From contig NZ_JAAXCU010000043.1 of NCBI RefSeq assembly GCF_012911845.1, positions 124,001 to 188,000 on the forward strand: 64,000 bases of DNA, given 5' to 3'. Positions 35,077-45,390 of this stretch are shown here, one piece after another. How positions within the stretch are numbered: position 1 is the stretch's first letter; each line of letters starts with the position of its first letter. The translations under genes were made by a program, and so were the position numbers. The notes under the pieces were generated by a model that had not been told where the DNA came from, did no database searches, and saw only the letters and a list, made by a program, of their open reading frames with translations. This stretch comes from Bacillus sp. RO2 (GTDB lineage: Bacteria > Bacillota > Bacilli > Bacillales > Bacillaceae_I).

Positions 35077-36204
35077 ATGAAAAAGTTAAAAGTTATGACA
35101 GTCGTTGGAACTAGACCAGAGATTATTAGATTGTCAGCTGTGATTAATAAATTGGAAGAATCAAATGCTATAGAACATACACTCGTTCATACAGGGCAAA
35201 ACTATGATTATGAACTAAATGAAGTTTTCTTTAAAGATTTTAATTTAAAGAAACCCGATTATTTTTTGAATGCAGCTAACGGCACTGCTGTTGAAACAAT
35301 AGGTAATATTCTAGTGAAAATTGATCCAATCATGGAAGAAGTACAACCAGAGGCTTTATTGGTACTTGGAGATACAAACAGTTGCTTGTGCGCAATAGCT
35401 GCAAAGAGAAGGCACATACCAATTTTCCATATGGAAGCTGGAAATAGATGCTATGATCAAAGGGTGCCAGAAGAAACAAACAGAAAAATTGTGGACCATA
35501 CTTCAGATATTAATTTAACATATAGTGATATTGCAAGAGAATATCTTTTAAGAGAGGGATTACCTGCAGATAAAATCATTAAAACTGGTAGCCCTATGTT
35601 TGAAGTTCTCAATTCAAGAAAAAAAGATATAGAGAAATCTGATGTATTAGAAAGATTAGATTTAGAAGAAGGAAATTATTTTGTGGTCTCCGCTCATAGA
35701 GAAGAAAATATTAGTTCGGAGACTAATTTTCAAGATTTAGTTGATAGTTTAAATGCAATTGCGGAGAAGTATAACTTACCTGTCATTATCAGTACGCATC
35801 CTAGAACTAGAAATATGATTAATGCTAAGGGAATAAAGTTTAACCCTCTAGTAAAAACCTTAAAACCACTAGGATTTAATGATTATGTAAAACTTCAAAT
35901 TAAATCTAAATCCGTGTTAAGTGATAGTGGAACTATAAGTGAAGAGTCTTCTATTCTTGGTTTTAGAGCTCTTAATATAAGACAAGCTCACGAAAGACCA
36001 GAAGCTATGGAAGAAGCATCCGTTATGATGGTAGGACTGAAGAAAGAGCGAATCCTTCAGGGGCTTGAAGTATTAGAATCTCAGATAGAAGGAGATTTAA
36101 GGGAGGTTGCAGACTACAGTATGCCTAATGTATCGGATAAGATACTTAGGATTATTTTATCTTATACCGATTATGTTAATAGAGTTGTTTGGGGGCAAAA
36201 ATAG
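35077..36204 (+). CDS. capG: UDP-N-acetylglucosamine 2-epimerase family, CapG/WbjD type
   Basis: 375 residues of the non-hydrolysing 2-epimerase fold: TVVGTRPEIIRLSAV, HTGQNYDYELNEVFF, MEAGNRCYDQRVPEETNR. Following CapE and CapF it should yield UDP-N-acetyl-L-fucosamine. The NRCYD...EETNR variant is the one I associate with the L-FucNAc enzyme rather than MnaA. TGGAGG ribosome site. Confidence 0.93.
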   Translation: MKKLKVMTVVGTRPEIIRLSAVINKLEESNAIEHTLVHTGQNYDYELNEVFFKDFNLKKPDYFLNAANGTAVETIGNILVKIDPIMEEVQPEALLVLGDTNSCLCAIAAKRRHIPIFHMEAGNRCYDQRVPEETNRKIVDHTSDINLTYSDIAREYLLREGLPADKIIKTGSPMFEVLNSRKKDIEKSDVLERLDLEEGNYFVVSAHREENISSETNFQDLVDSLNAIAEKYNLPVIISTHPRTRNMINAKGIKFNPLVKTLKPLGFNDYVKLQIKSKSVLSDSGTISEESSILGFRALNIRQAHERPEAMEEASVMMVGLKKERILQGLEVLESQIEGDLREVADYSMPNVSDKILRIILSYTDYVNRVVWGQK

Positions 36205-37415
36205 TGAAAGTTTTGCAAATTAACTCCGTATGTGGGGTAGGTAGCACAGGTAGGATTGCAACGGATATTCACAAACTTCTAAATGACCAAGGCTATCAAA
36301 GTTATATTGCATACGGGAGAGAAATACCATTAAACTGTGAAAATGCAATTAAAATAGGCGCAAAGTATGACAATTATACCCATGTAGCATTAACTAGAGT
36401 ATTTGATTTACACGGTTTCGGATCAATTAAGGCAACACTAGATTTTATTAAAAAGGTTGAACTACTTAATCCTGATGTTATTCATTTGCATAACATTCAT
36501 GGTTATTATATTAATATTAAAATCCTTTTTAATTATTTAAAAAGAAGTAATAAGCCTGTAGTGTGGACATTACATGATTGTTGGGCATTGACAGGACACT
36601 GTGCTCACTTTGATTATTCAGGTTGTAATAAATGGATAACAGGTTGTGGTAAATGCCCACAAAAAGGGGAATACCCAAGAAGTAGTTTGAGGGATAATTC
36701 ACAACTAAATTATATAAACAAAAAGGAACTTTTTACTGGCTTAAAGAATTTAACTATTATTACTCCTTCAAAATGGCTTGCAAACATAGTTAAAGAATCT
36801 TTTCTTAAAGAATATCCTATTAAGATAATAAATAATGGAATAGATATAAATGTTTTTAAACCAACAATAGGAAATTTCAAATCAAGGTATGGTTTAGAAG
36901 GTAATTTTATTATTTTAGGAGTTGCAAGTACTTGGAGTACTAAAAAAGGATTTAACTATTTTCTAGAGCTATCTACTAAATTAGAAGTTGATGAAAAAAT
37001 AGTTTTAGTGGGTTTATCAGAAGCTATGAAGAAGAAGTTACCAAAAAATATCATTAGTATTACTAAGACTAATGATATTGTTGAATTAGCAGAAATATAT
37101 TCTTCGGCAGATGTTTTCATCAATCCTACTCTTGAAGAAGTATTAGGGTTAACTAATTTAGAGTCATTAGCATGTGGAACTCCTGTTATTACATTTGATA
37201 CAGGTGGTAGCGTAGAATGTATAGATGAATTCACAGGCATAGTTGTAGAACAGGGTAACATTTATAAAATGATTGAAGCAATTAACCATATAAAAACAAA
37301 AAGCAAAATGTTTTATAAAGAGAATTGCATTGACCGTGTATATAAGCTGTTTAGAAAGGAAGATAAGTACAACGAGTATATCGAATTATATGGAAAAGCG
37401 CAGGTGAAACTATGA
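36204..37415 (+). CDS. glycosyltransferase family 4
   Basis: 403 residues. Starts MKVLQINSVCGVGSTGRIATDI; WTLHDCWALTGHC and a four-cysteine patch (GCNKWITGCGKCP) are typical of one GT4 subgroup with a conserved Cys loop. Donor-binding ALEEVLGLTNLESLACG-type region at the C-terminus. GTG start overlaps the capG stop (TAGTG), with GGGGGC upstream. Acceptor and donor unknown. Confidence 0.85.
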   Translation: MKVLQINSVCGVGSTGRIATDIHKLLNDQGYQSYIAYGREIPLNCENAIKIGAKYDNYTHVALTRVFDLHGFGSIKATLDFIKKVELLNPDVIHLHNIHGYYINIKILFNYLKRSNKPVVWTLHDCWALTGHCAHFDYSGCNKWITGCGKCPQKGEYPRSSLRDNSQLNYINKKELFTGLKNLTIITPSKWLANIVKESFLKEYPIKIINNGIDINVFKPTIGNFKSRYGLEGNFIILGVASTWSTKKGFNYFLELSTKLEVDEKIVLVGLSEAMKKKLPKNIISITKTNDIVELAEIYSSADVFINPTLEEVLGLTNLESLACGTPVITFDTGGSVECIDEFTGIVVEQGNIYKMIEAINHIKTKSKMFYKENCIDRVYKLFRKEDKYNEYIELYGKAQVKL

Positions 37416-38566
37416 AAATTACACATGTATGCTTATGTGGACCGGTTACTGATAATTGGACTTATCAAGATAATCTACTTCCTAAGTATCATAAAGTAAA
37501 TGGTAATGAAGTCAGTGTCATTACTTCTCAGTATATATGGAATGATTCAGGGAATTTAGATATGGACAAAAGGAAATTATATTATAATGAATATGGAATT
37601 AAAACTATTAGAATCGAAAATAAGTTCAATACAAACATTAATTCTAAACTCAAAATATATAATGATTTATATTATACAATTATTAATGAAAAACCGGATG
37701 TTCTTTTTATTCATGGTATTCAGTTTTTAGATGTGTTAACTATAGTCCGCTATTTAAGAAAACATCCTGAAGTCACCGTTTACATTGACAATCATGCTGA
37801 TTATTCAAACAGTGCTCAAAATTGGTTCTCTGAAAATATACTTCATAAATTGATTTGGACATTTTGTGGAAAATTAATTGAACCTTATACTAAAAAGTTT
37901 TATGGGGTGTTACCTGCTAGAGTTAATTTTCTTAAAGAAGTATATAAACTACCCGACAAAAAAATAGAATTGTTAGTCCTAGGAGCTGACGATGAAAAAG
38001 TTAACGCGGCAAAAGCAAACATTGAAAAACTAAATATTAGGGAAAAGCTTCAGATAAATTCGAGCGATTTTTTAATAGTTTCTGGGGGGAAAATTGATTC
38101 TGCAAAGAAACAAATTCTACTATTAATGGAAGCGGTTAATAGAATAAGAGATATAAATGTTAAGCTTGTAGTATTCGGATCAGTTTCACCTGAGATTAAA
38201 GAGGAATTTAATTTGCTAGTCGATAATGTTAAGATCAAATATATTGGATGGATTTCTCCTGATGAAACCTATCAATATTTTGCATCAGCTGATTTAGCTG
38301 TCTTTCCAGGAAGACATTCTGTTATATGGGAACAAGTTGTAGGAATTGGGATTCCTTGTATATTTAAGCATTGGGAAGGAACAACTCACGTTGATGTTGG
38401 TGGGAACTGTCAATTCATATACGAAGACTCTTTGTCTGAGATTCAAGATAAGATCGAAGAAATTATAAATAATCCCAAATTATATAATTCTATGAAAAAT
38501 AGTGCAGAACTACTGGGTATGGACAATTTTTCTTATTCAAAAATTGCTGAAAAAAGTATCCAATAA
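37412..38566 (+). CDS. glycosyltransferase family 4
   Basis: 384 residues, overlapping the previous gene by 4 nt. Weakly conserved GT-B fold with VYIDNHADYSNSAQNW and a donor-side ADLAVFPGRHSVIWEQVVG motif. AT-rich codon usage like its neighbours. Third of the non-initiating transferases, suggesting a repeat unit of about four sugars. No specificity can be read. Confidence 0.8.
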   Translation: MKITHVCLCGPVTDNWTYQDNLLPKYHKVNGNEVSVITSQYIWNDSGNLDMDKRKLYYNEYGIKTIRIENKFNTNINSKLKIYNDLYYTIINEKPDVLFIHGIQFLDVLTIVRYLRKHPEVTVYIDNHADYSNSAQNWFSENILHKLIWTFCGKLIEPYTKKFYGVLPARVNFLKEVYKLPDKKIELLVLGADDEKVNAAKANIEKLNIREKLQINSSDFLIVSGGKIDSAKKQILLLMEAVNRIRDINVKLVVFGSVSPEIKEEFNLLVDNVKIKYIGWISPDETYQYFASADLAVFPGRHSVIWEQVVGIGIPCIFKHWEGTTHVDVGGNCQFIYEDSLSEIQDKIEEIINNPKLYNSMKNSAELLGMDNFSYSKIAEKSIQ

Positions 38567-38668
38567 ATCTTTTTCCGTATCAAATATTTTAAAACCATAA
38601 CAATTATTATATGCACAGTTATTTAAATGAAAATTGATTTCTTATGTCCTTAGAAACGTAAGGGGAAT

Positions 38669-38701
38669 TTAGTGTTGTTTAATTATAATAATAAACACTA
38701 A
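38669..38701. other. inverted repeat before the polymerase gene
   Basis: TTAGTGTT (38669-38676) and AACACTAA (38694-38701) are perfect arms around a 17-nt AT-rich loop containing TATAAT. Could be an internal promoter/operator; no clear -35. Confidence 0.35.
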
Positions 38702-38721
38702 GCCATAGAGGTGAAGTGAGT

Positions 38722-40023
38722 TTGAAAATTGAAAAATATGTAGATAAATTAAACCTTATAAAATTATTTATGTATGTGTTTATATATAAAACAGTAATTG
38801 AGCTAATTTACATTTATAGGATTTCACCTCTGTATGATTATACAGGTTTGACTTTAGACATTAGTGTTATAGCCTACTTTGTATCATTACTGTACCTTAT
38901 ACTTTTAATTATGTTGTTACCTAAAGATAAAACAAGGCCCTCAACATACCTTTATTTAATATTTATTATTTTTTTGGTAGTGCCATTGTTGTCTTTTTAT
39001 TGGTTAAATAATAAAAGTATATATTATATTAGTTTTGTAATATTAGCTTGTTTAGTAATCTCTTTTTTTCTCAGATTAGTAAAGCCAATATACTTTTTTG
39101 AAGAAATTAAATCAGCAAAATTCCTATTAAGTATTTTATTTATTCTCTATATTCTTATAACCATATATTTAATTGTAAAGAGAGGAGGAATAGATTTAAG
39201 GGCATTTGATTTTGGTTCTATTTATGATTTGCGTTCAGAAGTCCAATTCTCTGGTATATCAGGTTATTTACTAAATTGGTGTGCGAAAGTATTTTGCCCA
39301 TTTTTCTTTGCGTATTTTCTTTTCAAAAATGAAAAAGGGAAAATGTTAATTGCACTTATTCTTCAACTCTTACTTTATTTAAGTTTTGGTTTTAAAGCGT
39401 ATTTATTTTCTATTGGGATGCTAGTAATGGTGGCCATTGCTGTAAAAAGGAATAGATTTGAACGAGATTTCACTTGGGGTTTCATTTGTATAATTGTAGC
39501 TTCATATGCACTTGACATTCTTAACATTACATCCTCTCTTAGAAATTCTATACCTTTTAGAATGGTATATGTTCCAGCTCAAATTCAATATCAGTATTAT
39601 GACTTTTTTGAAAACAGGGACAAGATGTTTTTTGCGGATGGTATTATCGGAAAAATATTATCCGTTGAAAGTCCATTTAATCAACCTGTTCCATTTATTA
39701 TTAGTAGTTACTTTCACAATGGCGCTGTGTCTAATTCAAACACGGGGATCTTTTCTGATGCTTATGCAAATGGTGGCTTTTTTAATATGATATTCTTTGC
39801 ATTATTACTTGCCATGATATTTTATTTAATTGATTCACTAACTAGAAGAATTCCTAAATATATAGTGGTGGCTGCATTTAGTTATATGATGTTTGTATTA
39901 AATGATAATTCACTTCTAACTGCCTTCCTTACAGGAGGAATAGGGTTAATGCTTATATTATTATTGTTATTTAATTCCAGCCTTAATGAAAACTATGAAA
40001 CCAAATGGCGAAGGAATACTTAA
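38722..40023 (+). CDS. wzy: Wzy-like polysaccharide polymerase
   Basis: 433 residues, almost entirely hydrophobic with about 11-12 membrane helices and one larger hydrophilic loop around residues 265-340. Such proteins are recognised by topology and context rather than sequence. It would polymerise repeat units at the outer membrane leaflet. TTG 38722 is preferred because GAGGTG is 8 nt upstream; GTG 38716 is too close. Very AT-rich. Confidence 0.75.
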   Translation: MKIEKYVDKLNLIKLFMYVFIYKTVIELIYIYRISPLYDYTGLTLDISVIAYFVSLLYLILLIMLLPKDKTRPSTYLYLIFIIFLVVPLLSFYWLNNKSIYYISFVILACLVISFFLRLVKPIYFFEEIKSAKFLLSILFILYILITIYLIVKRGGIDLRAFDFGSIYDLRSEVQFSGISGYLLNWCAKVFCPFFFAYFLFKNEKGKMLIALILQLLLYLSFGFKAYLFSIGMLVMVAIAVKRNRFERDFTWGFICIIVASYALDILNITSSLRNSIPFRMVYVPAQIQYQYYDFFENRDKMFFADGIIGKILSVESPFNQPVPFIISSYFHNGAVSNSNTGIFSDAYANGGFFNMIFFALLLAMIFYLIDSLTRRIPKYIVVAAFSYMMFVLNDNSLLTAFLTGGIGLMLILLLLFNSSLNENYETKWRRNT

Positions 40024-40074
40024 GTGTAAAAGCGGGATATAGGCAATAAGTTTGTACCAAAAAGAGGTAGAAAT

Positions 40075-41295
40075 ATGTTTTCATTTTTTAAAAAAAATAT
40101 TTTTAAAGATTCATTTCTTAATATTATTGCGTCATTAGTTTTAACTTCAGCTGTTCAATTGCTTGCATATCCCTATATTGGAAGGGAATTCACTGCATCG
40201 GAATATGGATTAATTCTTACATTGATGGGTGTGGTTAATGCTGTGGGAGTTTCCCTTGGAAATTCTTTGAATAATACAAGAATATTGCTCCAATCAGAAT
40301 ACAAAGTAAAAGGATTTAATGGAGATTACAATCCCATATTCGTTGGTATAACATTACTTGGTGCAATTATTGTAACAGTAATTTCTTCAATAGTATTGGG
40401 TGAATTTAACGTAACAATAATTGGTTGTATTTCTATAACCTGTTTAATTATGCTTAGGGCTTATTACTCAGCTAGTTTTAGAATAGATATAAATTACAAA
40501 AAGGTGCTCATTTCTAATATATTTGGATTCTTCGGATATATTTTGGGAATAATAATTACCCATGTTACTGGTTATTGGGTATTCTTGTTTGTTTTTGGAG
40601 AATTATTTTCTTGTATTTATATAATGTTTTCGTCCCATATCGTAAGGGATAATTTTATATTAACACCTCTATTTAAGAAAAGTTTTAGAAAATTCTCATA
40701 TATTATGTCTGCTTCAGTTTTGTCTACGATGATGATGTATATGGATCGTTTTTATATTTATCCTTTTTTAGGAGCGGAAGAGGTTTCGTTATATATAGTT
40801 GGTTCATATTTAGGTAAAACAGTGGGGATTATTTTTATTCCTATTTCTGGAGTTTTACTTACTTATTATGCAAAAAAAGATGAGATTACAATAAAGGAGT
40901 TCTACAAACGTACGTGTTTTTTTGTTGTATGTTGTTTTGTTCTGTACATTGGGATAATCTTTTTAGGTGTCCCTATCATGGAATTATTATATCCTACAAT
41001 TATCAGTAGTGCACTCCAATATTTTCACATTGCTAATTTAGCTGCCATTGTTTTTATATTAGGAACAACAATTCAACCTACGCTGATAAAATATTGTGAA
41101 GACAAATGGTTACCTTTAACTCAAGGGATATATTTTATAGTATATTTAATATTGGGTTATTACGGTATGCTTCACTTTGGTTTGCTAGGATTTTGTTATG
41201 CAGTATTAATATCAAATACTTTTTTAATTATATTAATGTTAATTATAGTCACTGTATCTTTATTTAAGAATAATGAGGTTTCAATAATTGAATGA
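40075..41295 (+). CDS. wzx: Wzx-like oligosaccharide flippase
   Basis: 406 residues, about 12 membrane helices, polysaccharide-export/MATE-like flippase pattern (FLNIIASLVLTSAVQLLAYPY, then FTASEYGLILTLMGVVN). It would move the lipid-linked repeat unit across the membrane. GAGGTAG ribosome site. Located next to the polymerase, as usual in Wzx/Wzy clusters. Confidence 0.85.
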   Translation: MFSFFKKNIFKDSFLNIIASLVLTSAVQLLAYPYIGREFTASEYGLILTLMGVVNAVGVSLGNSLNNTRILLQSEYKVKGFNGDYNPIFVGITLLGAIIVTVISSIVLGEFNVTIIGCISITCLIMLRAYYSASFRIDINYKKVLISNIFGFFGYILGIIITHVTGYWVFLFVFGELFSCIYIMFSSHIVRDNFILTPLFKKSFRKFSYIMSASVLSTMMMYMDRFYIYPFLGAEEVSLYIVGSYLGKTVGIIFIPISGVLLTYYAKKDEITIKEFYKRTCFFVVCCFVLYIGIIFLGVPIMELLYPTIISSALQYFHIANLAAIVFILGTTIQPTLIKYCEDKWLPLTQGIYFIVYLILGYYGMLHFGLLGFCYAVLISNTFLIILMLIIVTVSLFKNNEVSIIE

Positions 41296-41353
41296 ATTTT
41301 GTTAGTTTCTTTTTGGATAGTTGCAGATTTTATGGTCAAAGGGGGAAAAATAT

Positions 41354-42520
41354 ATGAAAATCACAATAGCTGGTACAGGTTATGTGGGATTATCTAATGC
41401 TATATTACTAGCCCAACAAAATGAAGTGATAGCACTTGATATTATCCAAGATAAAGTTGATATGATCAATAATAAAAAATCTCCTATAATAGATGATGAG
41501 ATTGAAGAATTCCTAGCAACAAAAGAACTGAACTTAACTGCAACTACGGACAATTATAAAGCATTTAAGGATGCAGAGTACGTAATTATTTCTACACCTA
41601 CAAATTACGACCCAGAAAAGAATTACTTTAATACTCGATCTGTTGAAGCTGTTATTGCTAATGTATTATCGATAAATCCAGATGCAGTGATGGTTATTAA
41701 ATCTACAGTTCCGGTTGGTTATACAGAAACAATAAGAGAAAAATTTGAGACGAAAAATATCATCTTTTCACCTGAATTTTTAAGAGAAGGAAAAGCGTTA
41801 TATGATAACTTGTACCCTTCAAGAATTGTTGTTGGTGAACAGTCTGAAAGAGCAAAAGTTTTTGCAGACTTACTAGCGGAAGGTGCACATAAAGAAAATA
41901 TTGACATCTTATTTACGAACTCCACAGAAGCAGAAGCTATTAAATTGTTCGCAAATACTTATCTAGCAATGAGAGTTGCTTTTTTTAATGAGTTAGATTC
42001 TTATGCAGAGATAAGAGGTTTAAATACCAAGCAAATCATCGATGGCGTTGGTTTAGATCCTCGTATTGGAGATCACTATAATAATCCATCCTTTGGATAT
42101 GGTGGTTACTGCCTACCAAAGGATACGAAACAGCTCTTAGCTAACTACGAAGATGTACCTAACAACATTATGGGAGCAATTGTAGATGCCAACAGAACAA
42201 GAAAAGATCATATTGCAGATATGATAATAAAAAGAGCTCCTAAGGTTGTAGGTATCTATAGGCTTACAATGAAAATGGATTCAGATAATTTCAGACAATC
42301 AGCTATTCAAGGTGTTATGAAGCGGATTAAAGCTAAAGGAATTGAAGTAGTTGTGTATGAACCGGCTCTTCAAGAAGAGACATTCTTTAATTCAAAAGTA
42401 ATCAACGACTTCGAAGAGTTTAAGACTGTGTCAGACGTAATTGTAGCAAACAGACTATCTGATAATTTACGTGATGTAGAGGAAAAAGTGTATACGAGAG
42501 ATCTTTATAGTAGAGATTGA
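41354..42520 (+). CDS. ugd: UDP-glucose 6-dehydrogenase (short Ugd type)
   Basis: 388 residues, the same length as E. coli Ugd. NAD motif [26 protein letters not shown], and the catalytic cysteine in [14 protein letters not shown]. It makes UDP-glucuronate, giving the polymer an acidic sugar; with GalU it forms a complete route. Possible substrate of the BY-kinase. ATG 41354 follows GGGGGA. Last gene of the operon. Confidence 0.9.
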   Translation: MKITIAGTGYVGLSNAILLAQQNEVIALDIIQDKVDMINNKKSPIIDDEIEEFLATKELNLTATTDNYKAFKDAEYVIISTPTNYDPEKNYFNTRSVEAVIANVLSINPDAVMVIKSTVPVGYTETIREKFETKNIIFSPEFLREGKALYDNLYPSRIVVGEQSERAKVFADLLAEGAHKENIDILFTNSTEAEAIKLFANTYLAMRVAFFNELDSYAEIRGLNTKQIIDGVGLDPRIGDHYNNPSFGYGGYCLPKDTKQLLANYEDVPNNIMGAIVDANRTRKDHIADMIIKRAPKVVGIYRLTMKMDSDNFRQSAIQGVMKRIKAKGIEVVVYEPALQEETFFNSKVINDFEEFKTVSDVIVANRLSDNLRDVEEKVYTRDLYSRD

Positions 42521-42529
42521 TAAATGAAA

Positions 42530-42562
42530 AAAGGATCGAGGTGAGAGGAACCTCGATCCTTT
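42530..42562. terminator. capsule operon terminator
   Basis: AAAGGATCGAGG (42530-42541) pairs perfectly with CCTCGATCCTTT (42551-42562). Twelve-bp stem; the T tract is short. Confidence 0.85.
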
Positions 42563-42670
42563 AATATTTCCTGCTGCAAAAAAACTAGGATAACATAGTA
42601 ATTTACTAAGTAACCCAGAAGGTATCCCCATCAATGTCAACAGACTTCATTGAACATGCACACACTACAT

Positions 42671-42886
42671 TTAGTGCTTTAATTTGATTCCACTCTTTTG
42701 CTTTTTATCCACAGCAGTTTCTCCATAATTATTCTTTAATGTAACGTTAGTGCTCCGTTCTACCAGTAGTTCTACAGCTGCAAAGTCTGTGTTTCTCGCT
42801 GCTCTTATCAGGGCAGTACCCTTTTGAACCCTTAACCTCTTCGTCCCAGACTTTCTATTTTTCATCCTGTTCATGCCCTTTGTCAT
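42671..42886 (-). pseudogene. ankyrin-repeat protein remnant
   Basis: A 71-codon frame containing one and a half ankyrin repeats (GTALIRAARNTDFAAVELLVE, then NNYGETAVD) after a basic N-terminus. Too short to fold as a normal ankyrin protein; most likely a leftover of a larger gene. Confidence 0.55.
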
Positions 42887-43040
42887 TGGGATTTATGGGT
42901 TTGCGGTTGTGGTTAGGAGAGAAAGGTGTGGAGAAAGGTTAAACGATTCGACCCCTGATATTATATGACATAAATGGAATATAATAGTTATGATATGGTA
43001 GGTAAATAGTCTTGAATATACTAATTAAAGGGGGACCACT

Positions 43041-43655
43041 ATGAATAGATATAGAAAATCTTTACTTGGTATTATTATTATTGTTGTACTTTCTCTAATT
43101 GGTTGCAACCAAACGGACGTTATACATAATGAAAGTAATGTAGAGTCATCGGTCGAGACTACGCATACAAGCAATTCTTCTGAAGACGAAGCACCTAGAC
43201 CTTATACTGAAACTATTACCATGGATGATGTGGTTGGGTATTGGCATGGAAGATTAGGGAATTTGATTATTTTCCTTTATGAGGGGACAAGCGGTGAAAT
43301 TCAATTCTTGGATAACCACGGTTCGGCATATTTAATATTTGAAAAATATTCGAATGAAGAAAATGGTCTTGTGTTTGATGTCAATCCAGCAAGTACTGGT
43401 TATGAGAATGTGAACGCATTTCCTATTACTATTTTTAAAGTAGATGGAGAGACATTGGCCGTTAGAATTGGGGAAGTGACGCACGAATTCAAAAAAATCA
43501 ATGAAGATGAGTTTTTTGAGGATCAGCCTATGGAATATTTCGGTGAGGTCGATATACCAGCTGAGGAAGAGCCTGTACTATTTCTTCAGGACGAATTAAT
43601 GAGCTTGTCGGACGATGAAGTAGAAGTAGGAACGCTTATGAATAACTATGATTAA
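43041..43655 (+). CDS. putative lipoprotein, possibly the N-terminal part of a broken gene
   Basis: 204 residues. Signal MNRYRKSLLGIIIIVVLSL with lipobox LIGC. The mature part has a domain starting VVGYWHGRLGNLIIFLYEGTSGEI; a similar GYWH...F.E..G.I pattern recurs in the downstream fragment. GGGGGA ribosome site. The same frame stays open after the TAA at 43653 for 49 more codons, so the gene may have been longer. Confidence 0.65.
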   Translation: MNRYRKSLLGIIIIVVLSLIGCNQTDVIHNESNVESSVETTHTSNSSEDEAPRPYTETITMDDVVGYWHGRLGNLIIFLYEGTSGEIQFLDNHGSAYLIFEKYSNEENGLVFDVNPASTGYENVNAFPITIFKVDGETLAVRIGEVTHEFKKINEDEFFEDQPMEYFGEVDIPAEEEPVLFLQDELMSLSDDEVEVGTLMNNYD

Positions 43656-44428
43656 ACGAATACCGTATATACAAGCATTACCTACAAAGGGATGAATGAA
43701 TCTCCTGAACACATTCGAGAATCGATTATTGAGAAGGTAAAAGAAATGAACAACATTGCAAATCAATATCGTTGGTTGGAGACTTTTGTGTCATTAGTGC
43801 CTACTTGAATAATGGTGTACCTGGAGAAACGGAGAAAGATAAGCAGGTAAATACCTTAACACCTGATCGTTTGGAAAATCAAGAAAATAGGGCATTCTTT
43901 ATTGCCACTTCCCCTGAGGACAGGTGGGTACTTAGCAAAAAGAACGTATCATCCGATAATTTTGCAGGATATACCCTAACATTTAAAAGTAACAAGGTTT
44001 TTGAAAAGGACAGGGATCAGGAATTGCAATCTCGGCACCGTTATTCTCTATATACATTAGAAAACATCAATGGTCTTACTGTTCTATTAGAAGCTTACAC
44101 AAAAGGTATTTTGACAGATGTACATGATGAAATTGATTCGAACAATTACATACTGGAAACATCAACGATCAAAAATTACCTAGGTTATTGGCATTACAAA
44201 GAAATGAATCAGTACTTTGAAATTACATTTGATGAGTTTGGTGGGATGATCCATGAAAGTACTGGTTATGGCTACTCCTTCACTATTACCAATGAAACTA
44301 ACAACGAAATAGAACTTGCATTAGGTACCGGGGAGACATGGAAGGTAACCAAAGACGGAGATTCCCTGTTGGTAGGAAAAAGCGATGGATATGATATGAC
44401 ATTGCATACAGCCACAAAAGATGAATAA
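43656..44428 (+). pseudogene. downstream part of the broken lipoprotein gene
   Basis: After the lipoprotein stop, the same frame continues with 49 sense codons (TNTVYTSITYKGMNESPEH...) to a TGA near 43805. Around 43770 the coding sense moves to another frame (VGDFCVISAYLNNGVPG) that runs to 44428 and ends with a second domain LGYWHYKEMNQYFEITF resembling the first. I read this as one gene of about 460 codons carrying a nonsense mutation and a frameshift. Confidence 0.6.
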
Positions 44429-44905
44429 GAAATCCTCCTCTCTACACGTTTGCGTTTATATAAAATGTGTTACTATGAGTTGTCTCAATTTTTGCCGACA
44501 TAGAATCAGTGAGTATTGCGGAAGGAAAAAGCCAGCAGTGTGGAGTTTGGAGCCACCAAATGCGGATGATAGAGGCACTTAATGCAAGACTGGGAGTAAG
44601 TTGTATGTACAATCATTAAAATAAGCCATCGATTTTAGATGCTTCGATGGCCGTTTAAACTATTTAAAACTGATATCTTTCGGTTAGTTAAAATTTCACC
44701 TTCAAGCACTGTTTAAATCAGTGATGAAGTCATTGACGATGTTAATCGTTTTATAGACAGGATCTCCAACGAAAAAGTAGATTTAAAAGATCTTGCAATT
44801 AGAACTGCTAGTTTGGAGAATTGCTTGATAGAACAAGAAAACTTATATAAATAAAAGAAGCGGGGGGAAGGACCCTGCTTCCACTTATTATAAAGAAAAC
44901 ACTTA
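44429..44905. other. degraded intergenic DNA
   Basis: Holds short plus-strand coding-like fragments without starts: one near 44530-44620 (HQMRMIEALNARLG) and one at about 44720-44854 (SDEVIDDVNRFIDRISNEKV...). No intact gene. Consistent with a decayed accessory region. Confidence 0.45.
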
Positions 44906-45058
44906 CTATTTGCGTTTGTCAGCTTCTTTACGAATTGTCCCAATTTTTTTATCGCTTCTTGTATCTCGCCCATTCGAATTTCTTATTGTTCCTGCGGGTA
45001 AACCATGTTTTTTCTCGAAGGTACCAACTGTGCAATCACTTCGTGTTTTTCTAGTCAA
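44906..45058 (-). CDS. small hypothetical protein
   Basis: 50 residues from a TTG at 45058 with GAGGGGG 8 nt upstream: MTRKTRSDCTVGTFEKKHG, then LPAGTIRNSNGRDTRSDKKIG. The regular charged pattern looks like a genuine small conserved protein; I do not recognise a characterised family. The open frame continues upstream to 45109 but without a ribosome site. Confidence 0.5.
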   Translation of the reverse strand: MTRKTRSDCTVGTFEKKHGLPAGTIRNSNGRDTRSDKKIGTIRKEADKRK

Positions 45059-45390
45059 CCTAAATTCCCCCTCATTGTTTTCATATTTTATATATACATA
45101 TAATACCATAATAAATTGGTTATAAATGTAATGATTTTACCGTTATGCTTATTTATTTTCCAGCTATCAGGTATGGGATTTAGGGTACGGTCCTCTGCTT
45201 TATAGTAGTTTATGTTTTAATCATAAGTAACTGACAGACCAAAGTGGATATTTAATCACTTATACTAATAATTTATCCCACATAGTCCAAACCTCCCATT
45301 ATCTAACCCCGTGCAGGAATTTAGCTGTTTGGAATCAGCTATGGCTCGCAATGATTGCATATGGCATAAGTGAACTGAGTATACTACGAA
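45059..45390. other. intergenic region with a half REP-like element
   Basis: At 45307-45322 the sequence CCCC, two bases, GCAGGAATTT matches the inner part of the dispersed element without its left palindrome arm or the TGTCGAA end. No gene seen. Confidence 0.4.
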
